This document shows, piece after piece, positions 53,422-63,310 of a DNA stretch of 64,000 nucleotides. The notes below the pieces were generated by a model. The model worked only from the letters and a program-made list of their open reading frames with translations. It was not told the DNA's origin and did no database searches. The position numbers and the translations under genes are program-made. The DNA is taken from the NCBI GenBank assembly GCA_963801195.1, contig CAWDDX010000007.1, positions 1,736,001 to 1,800,000 on the forward strand, in the 5' to 3' direction. Positions within the stretch are counted from its first letter, which is position 1, and every line of letters starts with the position of its first letter. The stretch comes from SZUA-36 sp963801195 (lineage in GTDB: Bacteria > Pseudomonadota > Gammaproteobacteria > Xanthomonadales > SZUA-36).

Positions 53422-55380
53422 TTGCTGTCAGCATCACAGGATGCCAATGAAGACTCCGGGAAATTCCTGCGAGGGCGATACCTTTTCGATGATGATTTTG
53501 AACTGGACCTGGAACGGGGCAGCCTGGCCTGCGGCGGTGAAGAGATTCCATTGCGGCCAAAATCTTTCGCCGTACTGAAGTACCTGATCGAGCACGCCGG
53601 TCAGCTGGTGACGAAGCAGGACCTGATGGACGCCGTCTGGCCGGACGTTGTAGTTACCGACGATTCCATCGCCCAATGCCTGGTAGAACTTCGCCGGGCA
53701 CTCGGGGATGATCAACGGACGATAATCCGGACGGTTCCGCGCCGAGGCCTGATTTTTGACGTTTTCGTCCGATTTGAAGAAAGCGCTGAGCCCGTCATTG
53801 CGCGAAGCCGGTCCCGGACGTTTCGGCCTGGCTGGCCAGTTTTCGCCGCGCTTGTCGTTGCGGCCACCCTGCTGTGGTGGTGGGCTGATTTACACAAGCC
53901 CGATGGTGCCCCCAATGAGGAAACGGCCGTAGCCACTGCTCCGACGACTGAGACAATCGCCGTGCTGCGTTTCACCGACCTGAGCCGCGGAGGCGACCAG
54001 GCCTACCTCGCGGACGGCATCAGCGAAGAGATCATGCACATCCTGACTCAGAGCCCCTCGCTGCGGGTCATAGCACGAACCTCAGCGTTCGCTGTCGAGG
54101 AACAGCCGGTCGCTGAGATTGCCAGGAGACTCGGTGTCTCCTATGTCCTCGAAGGCAGCGTCCGGATGCAAGACGACCAGATCCGGATTACAGCCCAGCT
54201 CATCGACGCCGCTAACAGTTTGCATCTCTGGTCCAGAGCTTACGATCGTGGCATAGCGGACATCCTGGAGGTACAGAAAGAGATCGCGCGTTCCGTGGCG
54301 GATGCCCTTGAGGTTGTGCTGACCGATGCGGACGATGGGAACGACGTCGACCCGCACGCCTATCAACTGTTCCTTGAGGGACGGTACCTGCATTTTCGCG
54401 GCCAGGAAGGCGATCTGTTCCAGGCCTGGAAGCGTTACGCGGCGGCGCTGGCGATCAGCCCCGAGTACGCCCCTGCCTGGACCGGGCTGTCCGCTACAAG
54501 TGGAAATATCCTTCTACAACCAGACCTTTATGGCTGGGAACCGACCGAAGGCGAAGGTGCACGACTTCGGGAGATTAATCGACATGCGACCATGCAGGCG
54601 CTCCGGTATGGTCCAGACCTGCCGGAAGCGCACATGCGTGTGGCCCGCTACTATTACTTCAACGGAGACCATGCACGTGCACGGGAGCACGTCGAGACGG
54701 CCCGCTCCATCGACCCCGATCACTGGCTGGTCCGCTCAGCGCTGGTCAATGAACTGACGCTTTCGGGTCGAATTGAGGAGGCTGTCGATTTGTTGCGACG
54801 CAATATCCAGCGAGATCCGCTCAACATGTTTGTGCGAGAAAATCTGGTATGGGCGCTCATCTGGACAGGACGATTCGAAGACGCCATTGCGGAGCTGGAG
54901 CATATCTTGGACCTGGCGCCTTCGAAAATGGCCCAGCATGAAGATCTGAGCTCTCTCTGGGCACGCACGCAAATTTTGGTGGGCAATTTGGAGACGGCGG
55001 TGGTCGCAGCGAAGTCCCTGACAAATGACAGCGACCGGTTAGCCTTTCTCGCCATTGCCTATCATGCCTTGGGACGGCCAGCGGAATCGTCCGATAGCCT
55101 CTCAAAACTCGTTGAAACGGCAGACAACAATTGGGGCGCCCTGAATGTTGCTGAAGTCTTTGCCCAACGTAGAGAAGCTGAACGGGCCCTGTCATGGCTG
55201 GAACGGATCGAAATCGAGTCGACCTGTGACCATGACATTTTCTTCTCGGTCGCTGTCTATTACTCTCCCTTTCTGGCGGACCTTGACGGGATGGAGGCCT
55301 GGGAATCCTACCGGACCGGGGTTCTTCAGGGCATGAGTAGCTGCCTGCTGGGGCTCGACCTGCCCAGCCACGCCCCTTAA
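53422..55380 (+). CDS. Winged-helix - transmembrane - TPR regulator (CadC-like)
   Basis: 652 residues from TTG 53422 (AGGG upstream). Residues 15-115 are an OmpR/PhoB-type winged helix (EIPLRPKSFAVLKYLIEHAG, ALGDDQRTIIRTVPRRGLIF). One membrane helix follows at about 138-155. The periplasmic part starts with a FlgO/TolB-N-like domain (IAVLRFTDLSRGGDQAYLAD, LGVSYVLEGSVRM) and continues with about eight TPR units. The layout is that of membrane-bound one-component regulators such as CadC/ToxR relatives: DNA binding inside, sensing outside. Confidence 0.85.
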   Translation: MLSASQDANEDSGKFLRGRYLFDDDFELDLERGSLACGGEEIPLRPKSFAVLKYLIEHAGQLVTKQDLMDAVWPDVVVTDDSIAQCLVELRRALGDDQRTIIRTVPRRGLIFDVFVRFEESAEPVIARSRSRTFRPGWPVFAALVVAATLLWWWADLHKPDGAPNEETAVATAPTTETIAVLRFTDLSRGGDQAYLADGISEEIMHILTQSPSLRVIARTSAFAVEEQPVAEIARRLGVSYVLEGSVRMQDDQIRITAQLIDAANSLHLWSRAYDRGIADILEVQKEIARSVADALEVVLTDADDGNDVDPHAYQLFLEGRYLHFRGQEGDLFQAWKRYAAALAISPEYAPAWTGLSATSGNILLQPDLYGWEPTEGEGARLREINRHATMQALRYGPDLPEAHMRVARYYYFNGDHARAREHVETARSIDPDHWLVRSALVNELTLSGRIEEAVDLLRRNIQRDPLNMFVRENLVWALIWTGRFEDAIAELEHILDLAPSKMAQHEDLSSLWARTQILVGNLETAVVAAKSLTNDSDRLAFLAIAYHALGRPAESSDSLSKLVETADNNWGALNVAEVFAQRREAERALSWLERIEIESTCDHDIFFSVAVYYSPFLADLDGMEAWESYRTGVLQGMSSCLLGLDLPSHAP

Positions 55381-55952
55381 TTGAGCGGTTTCATCGATTA
55401 TTAGCAAATAAGTAGCCCGGATAATTCAGTGTGCCGTGAAAAGGCGTCATTTCTCAGTAGATGAAACTCCTACCCGGTAATTGTCGTTCCAACCGGTAGC
55501 AATTAGAACAGTTATGGAGGTAACGAAATGACTGAAGCTTGCAGTGAAGAGGGTCCATTAGGGACTCCGCGAGTAGACAGGCCGTAACGTGCAGTGAACG
55601 CTAAGCAGGCCTCGAAAAGGGTAATGTGGAAGCCCGACCCGCCTGAGCCTGAAATTCGGGGAAGGTTGCCGTCGTGGGGGAAGGAAACGATAGATGCCCC
55701 CAGCGGTTCCACCGGGGTAGTGGAGTATAGGACGCATAAAAGGTGTATTACCCTAAATCAGCGTATATTGAACTTCGCAAAACGTCAAAACTTTGGTCAA
55801 TTCACAACGAAACGTGACACCAGTTGAACGTTGAACGCGGTGAAAACTGGATTCTGTCTCTGTTTCACACCATTTCCTACCATCGGGCGAAAGGAGCCCT
55901 GCCGTTACAAGGTTGGGAACGGTAAATCAGAGCTACGATTGGGTTCGTTCCT
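55381..55952. other. Gene-free stretch with a purine-rich, intron-like segment
   Basis: No convincing protein is seen. From about 55500 to 55830 the plus strand is purine-rich with many GUGAA, GGUAAUG and GGGGAAGG stretches, in the style of the 5' part of bacterial group II introns. I cannot find a domain V hairpin or a reverse transcriptase frame. It may be a degenerate intron or another structured RNA. Confidence 0.25.
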
Positions 55953-56129
55953 TCAAAGCAACAAGCCCATTGATGGGCTTGGCGAAGCCCGGCAATCCGG
56001 CAACAGACTGTCTCCGGCAAATGCCCCTTTTTTATCCAAGTGAGCGAGTATCGTCCTGATCACCACGGGGTCTTCGATGCTGGCGATGATTCTGACATCA
56101 CCACCGCACTCACTACAGGTCTCACCAAA
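55953..56129 (-). pseudogene. C-terminal fragment of an IS91-type (Y2) transposase
   Basis: The minus strand reads CSECGGDVRIIASIEDPVVI then RTILAHLDKKGAF and stops after LPDCRASPSPSMGLLL. The CxxCGG...RIIA.IEDP.VI..IL.HL pattern is the usual end of IS91-family transposases. Nothing of the catalytic part is left upstream. Confidence 0.6.
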
Positions 56130-56489
56130 AGTAGGCGCTCTTAGGCGATGTCAATATCGAATACCCGTTTCAAACGCATTGCCCAAGTCATAGATATGTG
56201 TTTCTCGGCAGGGGTCGAGTCCAGTGCTCCTTTTGGGGTTTTGACCTTTTTTCCACTACCACGACCCGAAGCGGTCATTGCATATCCGCCAGACTGAGCT
56301 CCAACGTCTCTATCAATGTTTGGTTTTGCAATATCAATGTATCGCAATACCACGGCGCAAAAAATGCCAGGCTGCCGAGGGATCGGATGATTGCCAGAAT
56401 TATCGCATTCTTCAGCACTGTATCCGCATCTATGTCTTGGCGGTCCGCGTACGATACACCCATGACCTCCAGAGCTTGGCGAAATCTCT

Positions 56490-56587
56490 GTATGAAACCA
56501 AGACTGCGTTGTTGCGCTTGCCGGAGATTCGAATCGGTTCAGGCGGTAAAGCTTGGCGCGTGCTTCACTGGCAGTTAATGTACTCAT
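56490..56587 (-). pseudogene. Broken YefM/Phd-type antitoxin gene
   Basis: The frame starts MSTLTASEARAKLYRL, the standard opening of YefM-family antitoxins. After a deletion and frame change the expected GKRNNAVLVS follows in another frame; the roughly 12 codons normally between them are lost. No toxin gene is seen downstream. Confidence 0.55.
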
Positions 56588-56690
56588 GAATATATCGTGC
56601 GTAATAACGTACGCTTTGTAGACAACGTTTGAATATTGACATAGCCTGGCGTCTGGCTGTGTGAAAATTCAGTAAAAATGGTGCCCGGGG

Positions 56691-56776
56691 GCGGTCGCTC
56701 CCGACCGTCCATGGCCTTCGCGACACCTGTGCATCCATACACAATGGTCGCTCCCGACCATCCATCGCCTACGCGA
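56691..56776. repeat. Two 33-bp direct repeats with inner hairpins
   Basis: GGTCGCTCCCGACC(A/G)TCCAT followed by (C/G)GCCT(A/T)CGCGA occurs at 56691-56723 and 56744-56776. Each copy can form the GGTCG/CGACC stem. They are REP-like. The following 56777-57166 is AT-rich and holds no gene that I can support. Confidence 0.7.
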
Positions 56777-57166
56777 AATTCGGGCTTCCTGCCCATCAGA
56801 TCGAACCACCGACACGCGGATTTTCAAAATGAATGATCAATTATTAATTATTGATTAATCTGTCACTTGTAGTGTTTTTCTTTTTGTAATGTGTCAGAAA
56901 ACGCTCGAAAATTCTAGTAAATGACGGGTGGAAGTACACAATTTTGTCACAGTAGTATAATTTTACTTTGACCCCAAACAATTTTGCCTGAGAAATCTTC
57001 CTCGCGAACACGTGTGATGGCACATTGAAAGCCGCATTGATGTGCCCTTTCCAAAAAAAATCAAAACATTTGCTATATTTAAAGTAGATAAAGCCCATTA
57101 AGTCCGAACTCGCACGGAAGCTATTCGCATGAAGGGGCAGATAAAAAATAGCGAAGGCTTGTGGGA

Positions 57167-57979
57167 ATGACAGAAGAGTTTTCAACATCAGAATCAGGTA
57201 TCCACGCTTTACTTGCGCGGTTGAGATCCCCTGTCGGAGACGAGGTTTTCGCACGATTCTTGGAAATATATTCACCTTCTATCATGCAAATTGCGCGGCA
57301 GTATGCTTACGATCCTGCCCGTCTCAATGATTGTTACCTGTTCATATCCGAGAAGCTCGCTGCCAATAATTATCACCGTTTGGTGAACTACCAACCTGAA
57401 GGCTCCGCCAGTTTCAGGAGTTGGTTTGGCGTAGTGGTTGCTAACTTGTGTATCGACTGGCGTCGACATCGAAGAGGCCGGCCAAGGTTGTTTAAATCAA
57501 TTAAAAAGCTCTCACACCTTGACCAGAAAGTTTTCAAGCACCGCTTTCAGCAGCGCCTGTCGATGGACACCTGTCTGGAAATTTTACGGACACACTTCCC
57601 AGATTTGAATCAATTGCAACTCGCAGGCTCGATAGCCCGTATCAACACCACACTTTCACCCGCCCAGATGCAGTTCCTGTACACACAACATGCAAAAACG
57701 GTTTCCCTGGATCAAAAACAAAACAGGGCAAGTTCCATTGAGCCAGTGGAGTCGGGGCCGGGCCCAGAGAAGGTAACGGCGCTATCACAGGATCAGGAAA
57801 AGTTGGAAAAGGCGCTTGCCGGGCTCACGCCTCACCAGCGCTTACTGATCAAACTGCGTTTTCAACAGGATCTTTCGCTAAAAGAAATCGCCAGGCTAAC
57901 GAGGCTCGGTGATCCTTTCAGGGCGCGGCGGCATATTCAGGCTGCGCTCGACCAACTCCAAGAAAATTTTAAAAACTAA
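57167..57979 (+). CDS. Sigma-70 family (ECF-like) RNA polymerase sigma factor
   Basis: 270 residues from the ATG at 57167 (AAGG eight bases upstream). The N-terminal part (FARFLEIYSPSIMQIARQYA, FRSWFGVVVANLCIDWRR) is region 2, with RHRRGRPRLFKS beyond it. After a long linker the C-terminal region 4 reads LAGLTPHQRLLIKLRFQQDL and SLKEIARLTRLGDP. The linker between regions 2 and 4 is longer than in simple ECF factors. The gene heads an operon with a membrane anti-sigma factor and a TPR-CHAT gene, which it probably transcribes. Confidence 0.8.
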   Translation: MTEEFSTSESGIHALLARLRSPVGDEVFARFLEIYSPSIMQIARQYAYDPARLNDCYLFISEKLAANNYHRLVNYQPEGSASFRSWFGVVVANLCIDWRRHRRGRPRLFKSIKKLSHLDQKVFKHRFQQRLSMDTCLEILRTHFPDLNQLQLAGSIARINTTLSPAQMQFLYTQHAKTVSLDQKQNRASSIEPVESGPGPEKVTALSQDQEKLEKALAGLTPHQRLLIKLRFQQDLSLKEIARLTRLGDPFRARRHIQAALDQLQENFKN

Positions 57980-58086
57980 TTTCTGATTAATTCCGCAAAA
58001 CACCCGTCGGTGTCCGTGAAAGTACCCTGTCAGGTTTTCACGCGTGGAATCTGTGCGCGAATAGGATCGTTGAAATTAAAGAGCTC

Positions 58087-58788
58087 ATGATGAACCAAGA
58101 CAAATTAAAAGATTTATTGAAACACCCGGTGGATAGCTTTGAGCGCCAGCCAGCTTGTCCTGATGACTATCGACTTGCGTCATATATGGATGGGGGCCTG
58201 AGTGAGCGTGATCATCATACCTTTGAGACGCATCTTGCCGATTGCTCGTTTTGCATGGAACGTATTGGTATTCTGGGCCGTGCCAGGGAGTCAGAGACCT
58301 CAGGTTCTGTACTCAAACCTGTCAACGCGCTTGCGAACAAACGCCCAAACTGGCAGCGACCCCGTTGGGCTACAGCAGCATTGCTTGTGTTAGCGGTCGG
58401 TTTTTTCACAGACCAGTTATCTACCAGCAGAACTCCGGCCTCTTCCGATAAGTTTGCAAAACCATCGGCCGTCAATGAGCGCTATGTGAAACCGTCGTCA
58501 GCAATACCCGAGATAACTTTCCCATTGGAAAACAGCGCGGTCGCCCGGGAAGACCTGGACTTTGAATGGAAGCTTGTACCGGACGGTCTGTTTTATGATA
58601 TCCGCATCGTCAGCGATGACGGCGAGTTAATTACACAGCAACGCGTTTGGGATACACACTGGTCATTGCCAGCGAATTTTACCCTGCACCCCGGCGCCGA
58701 ATATTTTGTACGTGTCGATGCCTTCGTTTCCGAAGGCAAGGCCATAAGTTCTGAACATATCGCTTTCAGAATTGAAGACAGGCAATGA
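58087..58788 (+). CDS. Zinc-finger membrane anti-sigma factor
   Basis: 233 residues. The cytoplasmic part carries the ZAS zinc motif HLADCSFC (H-x3-C-x2-C, about residues 48-55). One membrane helix lies at about 97-115 (ATAALLVLAVGFFTDQL). The outer domain (about 140-233) is a beta-sandwich with LDFEWKLVPDGLFYDIRIVS, like fibronectin-type modules. It should hold the sigma factor at the membrane until a signal arrives. It starts 107 bases after the sigma gene and ends one base before the TPR-CHAT start. Confidence 0.85.
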   Translation: MMNQDKLKDLLKHPVDSFERQPACPDDYRLASYMDGGLSERDHHTFETHLADCSFCMERIGILGRARESETSGSVLKPVNALANKRPNWQRPRWATAALLVLAVGFFTDQLSTSRTPASSDKFAKPSAVNERYVKPSSAIPEITFPLENSAVAREDLDFEWKLVPDGLFYDIRIVSDDGELITQQRVWDTHWSLPANFTLHPGAEYFVRVDAFVSEGKAISSEHIAFRIEDRQ

Positions 58789-58789
58789 A

Positions 58790-61700
58790 ATGAAGTTGCT
58801 GCCCGGTAAATTCCTGCACCTGATCCTGCCATTGATGGCGTTCCTGTTTATCATTTTGCCTGGCATACAGGCTAGGGCAAGTGCACCGGCCGCACTACAG
58901 CAGTTAAAAGATGCAGAAAAAATTTACCGGCAACAGGGTCCTGAAGCGGCACTGCCTGAATTTGAACAGCTACGTGCGAGTTACCAGCAGGCCGGTGACA
59001 CCGATTCGGAGGGCTCGGCTATCCGCTTTATCGGTGAAATTTTCTGGCGCCTGGGAGATTTTGAAAAGGCGGATCAATACCTGCAACAGGCCTTGACCAT
59101 GAAACAGGACAATGGAGATCGGCTACAGGAGGGCAAGACACTTAATGTGCTCGGTCTGCTCAATTGGGATCTCGGTGACTACGATGCCGCTAAAAATTAT
59201 TTCCAGTCGGGTGCTGCAATTGCAACGGAGCTATCTGATAACAAGCTTGCCGGCGCAATTTTAAATAACCTCGGCCTGGTCAATGACGAGTTGGGCGACT
59301 ACCCGGTTTCGATGGGCCAGTACCAGCAAGCGCTGGCCCTTTACAAAGATATTGATTTTCCGCGTGGTGAAGGCGACACACTGGGCAATATCGGTGGTGT
59401 TGACCTGTTGCTTGGCCGCTTCGCGGAAGCGCTGGCCAGTTACGAGAAAGCCCTCGCGATCAGCAAACAGCTGCAATCAGTAACCTCGATGAGCCAGGAC
59501 AACGGCAATATCGCCTTGTCCCAACTCGGCCTGGGCCAGATAGATCTGGCCTTGCTGCATTTTGAAAAAGCCATTGACCTGGCCAACCAGGGCGGTATGC
59601 GACAGGACGCAGCGTACTGGCAGCGCGGCAGGGCGAAGGCCCTCATTCGCAAAGGCAAATACGACCTGGCTCTAGAGGATTTTCGCCTGGCGATGGCCGC
59701 CTATGATGAAATTGGCGCACCGGCGGAAACACTCGAAACCCTGAACGACATGGGTCGTTTGTACCTGTTGTTGGGGGACAGCGCATCGGCTGAAACGTAT
59801 TTTAGCGACGCCATGAACAAGGCCCGCGAAATCGGTCTGGCCAGGGGAATTACCATCAATTTACTTGCACTGGGCGATATACAAGCCCGGCAGCATGCCT
59901 GGGAGAAGTCGGGGGGATTCTACCAGGAGGCTTTGGATCGTTCACGGGAAAGCGGTGAAATGCCGTGGATGATCCAGAGTCTTTTAAGCTTATCCGCTAT
60001 TCATCAACAGCAAGGCGAATATGATCTTGCCATTGATGAAGCGCAACAGGCATTAGCCATCGCGCAAAAAACCCAAGCCCAGCTTGATATCGCAGCTGCC
60101 TACTACCGCTGTGCGGAGCTACAGCGTCTTAAAGGTGATGCGGGTTCCGCTCAAATCGCGTTCGCACAGGCAGAACAGGCGTCGCAAGGTATACCTGACC
60201 CGGATTTACGCTGGCGTATCCATTATGGCAAGGCACTGGCATTCGATGAGCTTGACGACCAGCAGGCCGCAATCGATGAATTATTGATCGCGGTCAAGTT
60301 GATTGAAGGTGTCCGTAACCGCTTGCAGGAACAACGTTTCAGGGCCGGTTATATCCAGGATAAATACGAGGTTTACGTCACCCTGGTGCGTTTACAGATT
60401 GAAACAGGACAGGCAGGCGCAGCGTTTTCTACAGCAGAACGACTACGCGCCCGCAGTTTCATCGAGCTGGTCGAAAACAACACGGATATCTCCGGGGCCA
60501 ATATCGAAACCGTTGATGCCATCGCATTACAGGAACGCATCCGCCAGTTGCGCAGCATGATGGTCAATGAGCAAACACGCGAGCGTATCAACCAGCGCCA
60601 GGTAGCCATGAATGTTTATTCAAGTGAGTTGCAGGCCGCTGAAAAGGAATACAAACTTTTACTTGAGAACCGGCAAACAAACCGCTTGCTCCTGGATGAT
60701 TCCAAAGTCAGCCTGACCTATATTCCCAGTTACAAAGAGGTACGCGCAAAACTCTCATCTAAGCAGGCATTGATCGAATATGTGGTTGGAAGTGATTCCG
60801 TCATGGTGTTTGTCCTTACACCTGAGTCATTGCTCACGGAAACCATCCCGATGGACCGGCGGGATCTGGATTCACGTATTGAGCTGTTACGAGATTTGAT
60901 CCGTCAACCGAACAACGACCGTTGGATCAAGCCCGCGCAGAAACTGGCAGAGGCGCTGATTGGCCCGATCAAGCAGCGTAATCTTTTGAAAGATGTCACT
61001 TATTTGTACCTCGTGCCACATGGCAGCCTCAATTACCTGCCATTCGCGTTGTTACCTGATGGCAAAATTGACGGTGAACCGGGTCAACGGTTAATAGTAG
61101 AGAGTTACACACTGGCCTACCTGCCCACAGCGGCAGCCCTGGTCGGAAATGACCGTCCATCAACAAGTACCGATTCACTGCTTGCCATTGCGCCATCGCG
61201 CAAAAATCTGAAATATGCCCCGGCTGAGGCTCAATCGGTAAACGATATGTTTGAGCCGGACTCGAATCTGCTACTTGGCGATCGTGCAACGGAATCTGCG
61301 TTCAAAAATCTTGCCGGCGACTTCAGCATTTTGCACCTGGCCACCCACGGCTACTTCAACAAGCTGAATCCGTTACTCTCCGGTCTGGAGCTTGAAAAGG
61401 ATGCCGATGACGATGGCCAGTTAGAGTTGTATGAAATTCTCGAACTGCAACTTAATGCCGACCTGGTAACTTTAAGCGCATGCCAGACAGCACTTGGTAG
61501 CGGCGTCTTTTCCGAAACACCCGCCGGTGACGACTTTGTTGGCCTGACAAGAGCATTCATTTATGCCGGCAGCCAGACTGTGCTGGCCACCCTGTGGCAG
61601 GTGGATGACCAATCAACCATGAATTTTATGCAGGGTTTCTATACCCGTCTTAAGCAAAACAACAGCGACAAGGCGCTCGCGCTGGCGTTGGCGCAGCGCG

Positions 61701-61795
61701 AAATGAGATCAAACCAAAACTACCAACACCCCTATTTCTGGGCGCCTTTTATCCTTGTGGGTGATAGCGCTGAGAATCGTCCTCAAAGAAGTTAG
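58790..61795 (+). CDS. TPR-CHAT protease-like protein with signal peptide
   Basis: 1001 residues. A signal peptide or anchor (LHLILPLMAFLFIILPGIQA) is followed by about ten TPR units (roughly 40-480), a helical connector (480-660) and a C-terminal CHAT domain. The caspase-like dyad is present: His in HLATHGYF (about 848) and Cys in LSACQTALGSG (about 904). CHAT proteins are clan CD peptidases activated through their TPR part. The start at 58790 follows the anti-sigma stop directly, so expression is coupled. The export signal suggests that it acts in the periplasm, unlike the cytoplasmic CRISPR-linked TPR-CHAT. Confidence 0.88.
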   Translation: MKLLPGKFLHLILPLMAFLFIILPGIQARASAPAALQQLKDAEKIYRQQGPEAALPEFEQLRASYQQAGDTDSEGSAIRFIGEIFWRLGDFEKADQYLQQALTMKQDNGDRLQEGKTLNVLGLLNWDLGDYDAAKNYFQSGAAIATELSDNKLAGAILNNLGLVNDELGDYPVSMGQYQQALALYKDIDFPRGEGDTLGNIGGVDLLLGRFAEALASYEKALAISKQLQSVTSMSQDNGNIALSQLGLGQIDLALLHFEKAIDLANQGGMRQDAAYWQRGRAKALIRKGKYDLALEDFRLAMAAYDEIGAPAETLETLNDMGRLYLLLGDSASAETYFSDAMNKAREIGLARGITINLLALGDIQARQHAWEKSGGFYQEALDRSRESGEMPWMIQSLLSLSAIHQQQGEYDLAIDEAQQALAIAQKTQAQLDIAAAYYRCAELQRLKGDAGSAQIAFAQAEQASQGIPDPDLRWRIHYGKALAFDELDDQQAAIDELLIAVKLIEGVRNRLQEQRFRAGYIQDKYEVYVTLVRLQIETGQAGAAFSTAERLRARSFIELVENNTDISGANIETVDAIALQERIRQLRSMMVNEQTRERINQRQVAMNVYSSELQAAEKEYKLLLENRQTNRLLLDDSKVSLTYIPSYKEVRAKLSSKQALIEYVVGSDSVMVFVLTPESLLTETIPMDRRDLDSRIELLRDLIRQPNNDRWIKPAQKLAEALIGPIKQRNLLKDVTYLYLVPHGSLNYLPFALLPDGKIDGEPGQRLIVESYTLAYLPTAAALVGNDRPSTSTDSLLAIAPSRKNLKYAPAEAQSVNDMFEPDSNLLLGDRATESAFKNLAGDFSILHLATHGYFNKLNPLLSGLELEKDADDDGQLELYEILELQLNADLVTLSACQTALGSGVFSETPAGDDFVGLTRAFIYAGSQTVLATLWQVDDQSTMNFMQGFYTRLKQNNSDKALALALAQREMRSNQNYQHPYFWAPFILVGDSAENRPQRS

Positions 61796-61823
61796 CAAGA
61801 AAATTGAGATACCGGAGTTGATT

Positions 61824-63293
61824 ATGAAAACCATGAAAAGAATCATTACATTGAGCTTAGCAGCATTGTTACTGACAGTGCTTGGTACAAATATCAGCTT
61901 TGCTGGAAAACCCGCCCGCGGTGGTGGAAAAGTCTCTGTTGATGCTGCCAACCCCAATTCCGCGATCCAGGGTGAAGAAAGAGATATCTATATCAACGGT
62001 TCCGGTTTCGGACCGGGCGCCAGTGTCAAATACCTGGTCAACGGCACCACCGATGATACACAGATTGAAGTGCTTAGTACTGAATATATCGAGTCCACAG
62101 GTGAATTGAAAACCCATGTGAAAGTAAAAGATGACGCAGTGGTCATTGATTACGACATCGAAGTACAGGCAGCGAGTGGGCGAAAGGGTAAAGGCACGAC
62201 TTTGTTTAAGGTCTTACAAAAGGAGGACACTGCATGTACGGGTTTCGAGGATCCCACGCCTTCTATCGCCTACCTGACAGCCCTTGAAACAAGTGATGAC
62301 ATCGCTACTGCGGATATCAATCTTGCGTCCGATTCTGGTTGCCATATCTACACGCTGTTGGAAGATGCGGCTCAGGAAATTCCTGGTCCACTGGGGCGTA
62401 GTGAAGCTATTTCTAAAGTATTTGAGTTGCGATTAGACATCGAAGGATGGCAGGGTGTCATCATTTGGCGGAATACCGTCGAAAGCTCCGGACCGCCCGA
62501 ACTCAACGCCTTGTCGTTTGTATTCGATGGCACGAACGTTCTGGTCGATCCAGCTGGGCCACGTGTTCTGTACATACCGCCTAATGACTGGCGGCCTTAC
62601 TACGCGGATATCCGCATTGACGATGCTGGTGGGTATGACCTGGTTCTGGTGGAGAAGCCTGTCGGGATTAGCGAGTATCGGCTTGTGCATGTGCATTTCG
62701 ACCAGGATGGCACGCAAAATCGTGAGGTCTTGGTGGAAGGAGATTGCGGGATCCAGGATGCATCCGGATCCTGCTATAGCGTGTCAGGTGGGTTTGGTTC
62801 AATCTGGAATGAAGATGGCAGCGAGGTTTACTTTCATTCAAATTCACCACCCGACGATACCCAATCAGTTGTAACCAGAATTCGCCGCATAAATGACGTA
62901 TGGCAGCCCCCCGAGATATTAATAAAGTCCGACCGCGATATTTTTATGCAAGGCATCCGGTCGGACGGCGTGATCTCCTATCGTTGGCAACATATCGAAT
63001 ACCACAAAAATGGCAGAGTTTCCTTAAACCAACTTGTGATTTCCATCATTGATCCTGATGAATGTTCGCCCATTGAATGTGTACCGACTGATGGATGGGA
63101 ACTTGCGAGGTCAGGAGCATATCTGTGGCTTCCCGGCAAATGGACGAGGGATGGCGGCATGCTATATGCAGACACATCTGGTAATGGTATTTATTTGAGG
63201 AAGACCTGGAACCCCGTAACCGGTGAGGAAGCTCCATTCGGTGTTGTTGGCCCGATTGAGGGTTACTACCATACGCGTGACACCAGTTTCTGA
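61824..63293 (+). CDS. Secreted protein with an IPT/TIG-like N-terminal domain
   Basis: 489 residues from the ATG at 61824 (GGAG seven bases upstream) with signal peptide MKTMKRIITLSLAALLLTVL. Residues 40-130 look like an IPT/TIG immunoglobulin-like module (ISVDAANPNSAIQGE-type opening, INGSGFGPGASVKYLVNG). The remaining 350 residues are beta-rich with repeated DGT/DGS and SDRD turns and could form a propeller (FVFDGTNVLVDP, IWNEDGSEVYFHS, YLWLPGKWTRDGGMLY). It lies 28 bases after the CHAT gene and may be its substrate or partner; that is inference. Confidence 0.65.
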   Translation: MKTMKRIITLSLAALLLTVLGTNISFAGKPARGGGKVSVDAANPNSAIQGEERDIYINGSGFGPGASVKYLVNGTTDDTQIEVLSTEYIESTGELKTHVKVKDDAVVIDYDIEVQAASGRKGKGTTLFKVLQKEDTACTGFEDPTPSIAYLTALETSDDIATADINLASDSGCHIYTLLEDAAQEIPGPLGRSEAISKVFELRLDIEGWQGVIIWRNTVESSGPPELNALSFVFDGTNVLVDPAGPRVLYIPPNDWRPYYADIRIDDAGGYDLVLVEKPVGISEYRLVHVHFDQDGTQNREVLVEGDCGIQDASGSCYSVSGGFGSIWNEDGSEVYFHSNSPPDDTQSVVTRIRRINDVWQPPEILIKSDRDIFMQGIRSDGVISYRWQHIEYHKNGRVSLNQLVISIIDPDECSPIECVPTDGWELARSGAYLWLPGKWTRDGGMLYADTSGNGIYLRKTWNPVTGEEAPFGVVGPIEGYYHTRDTSF

Positions 63294-63310
63294 ATTTTGG
63301 AGTTATTTGA

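Noticed and set aside
58790..61795. TPR-CHAT protein as part of a type III-E CRISPR (Craspase) system
   Set aside because: There is no gRAMP effector or CRISPR array, and the protein has a signal peptide; its partners are a sigma and an anti-sigma factor.
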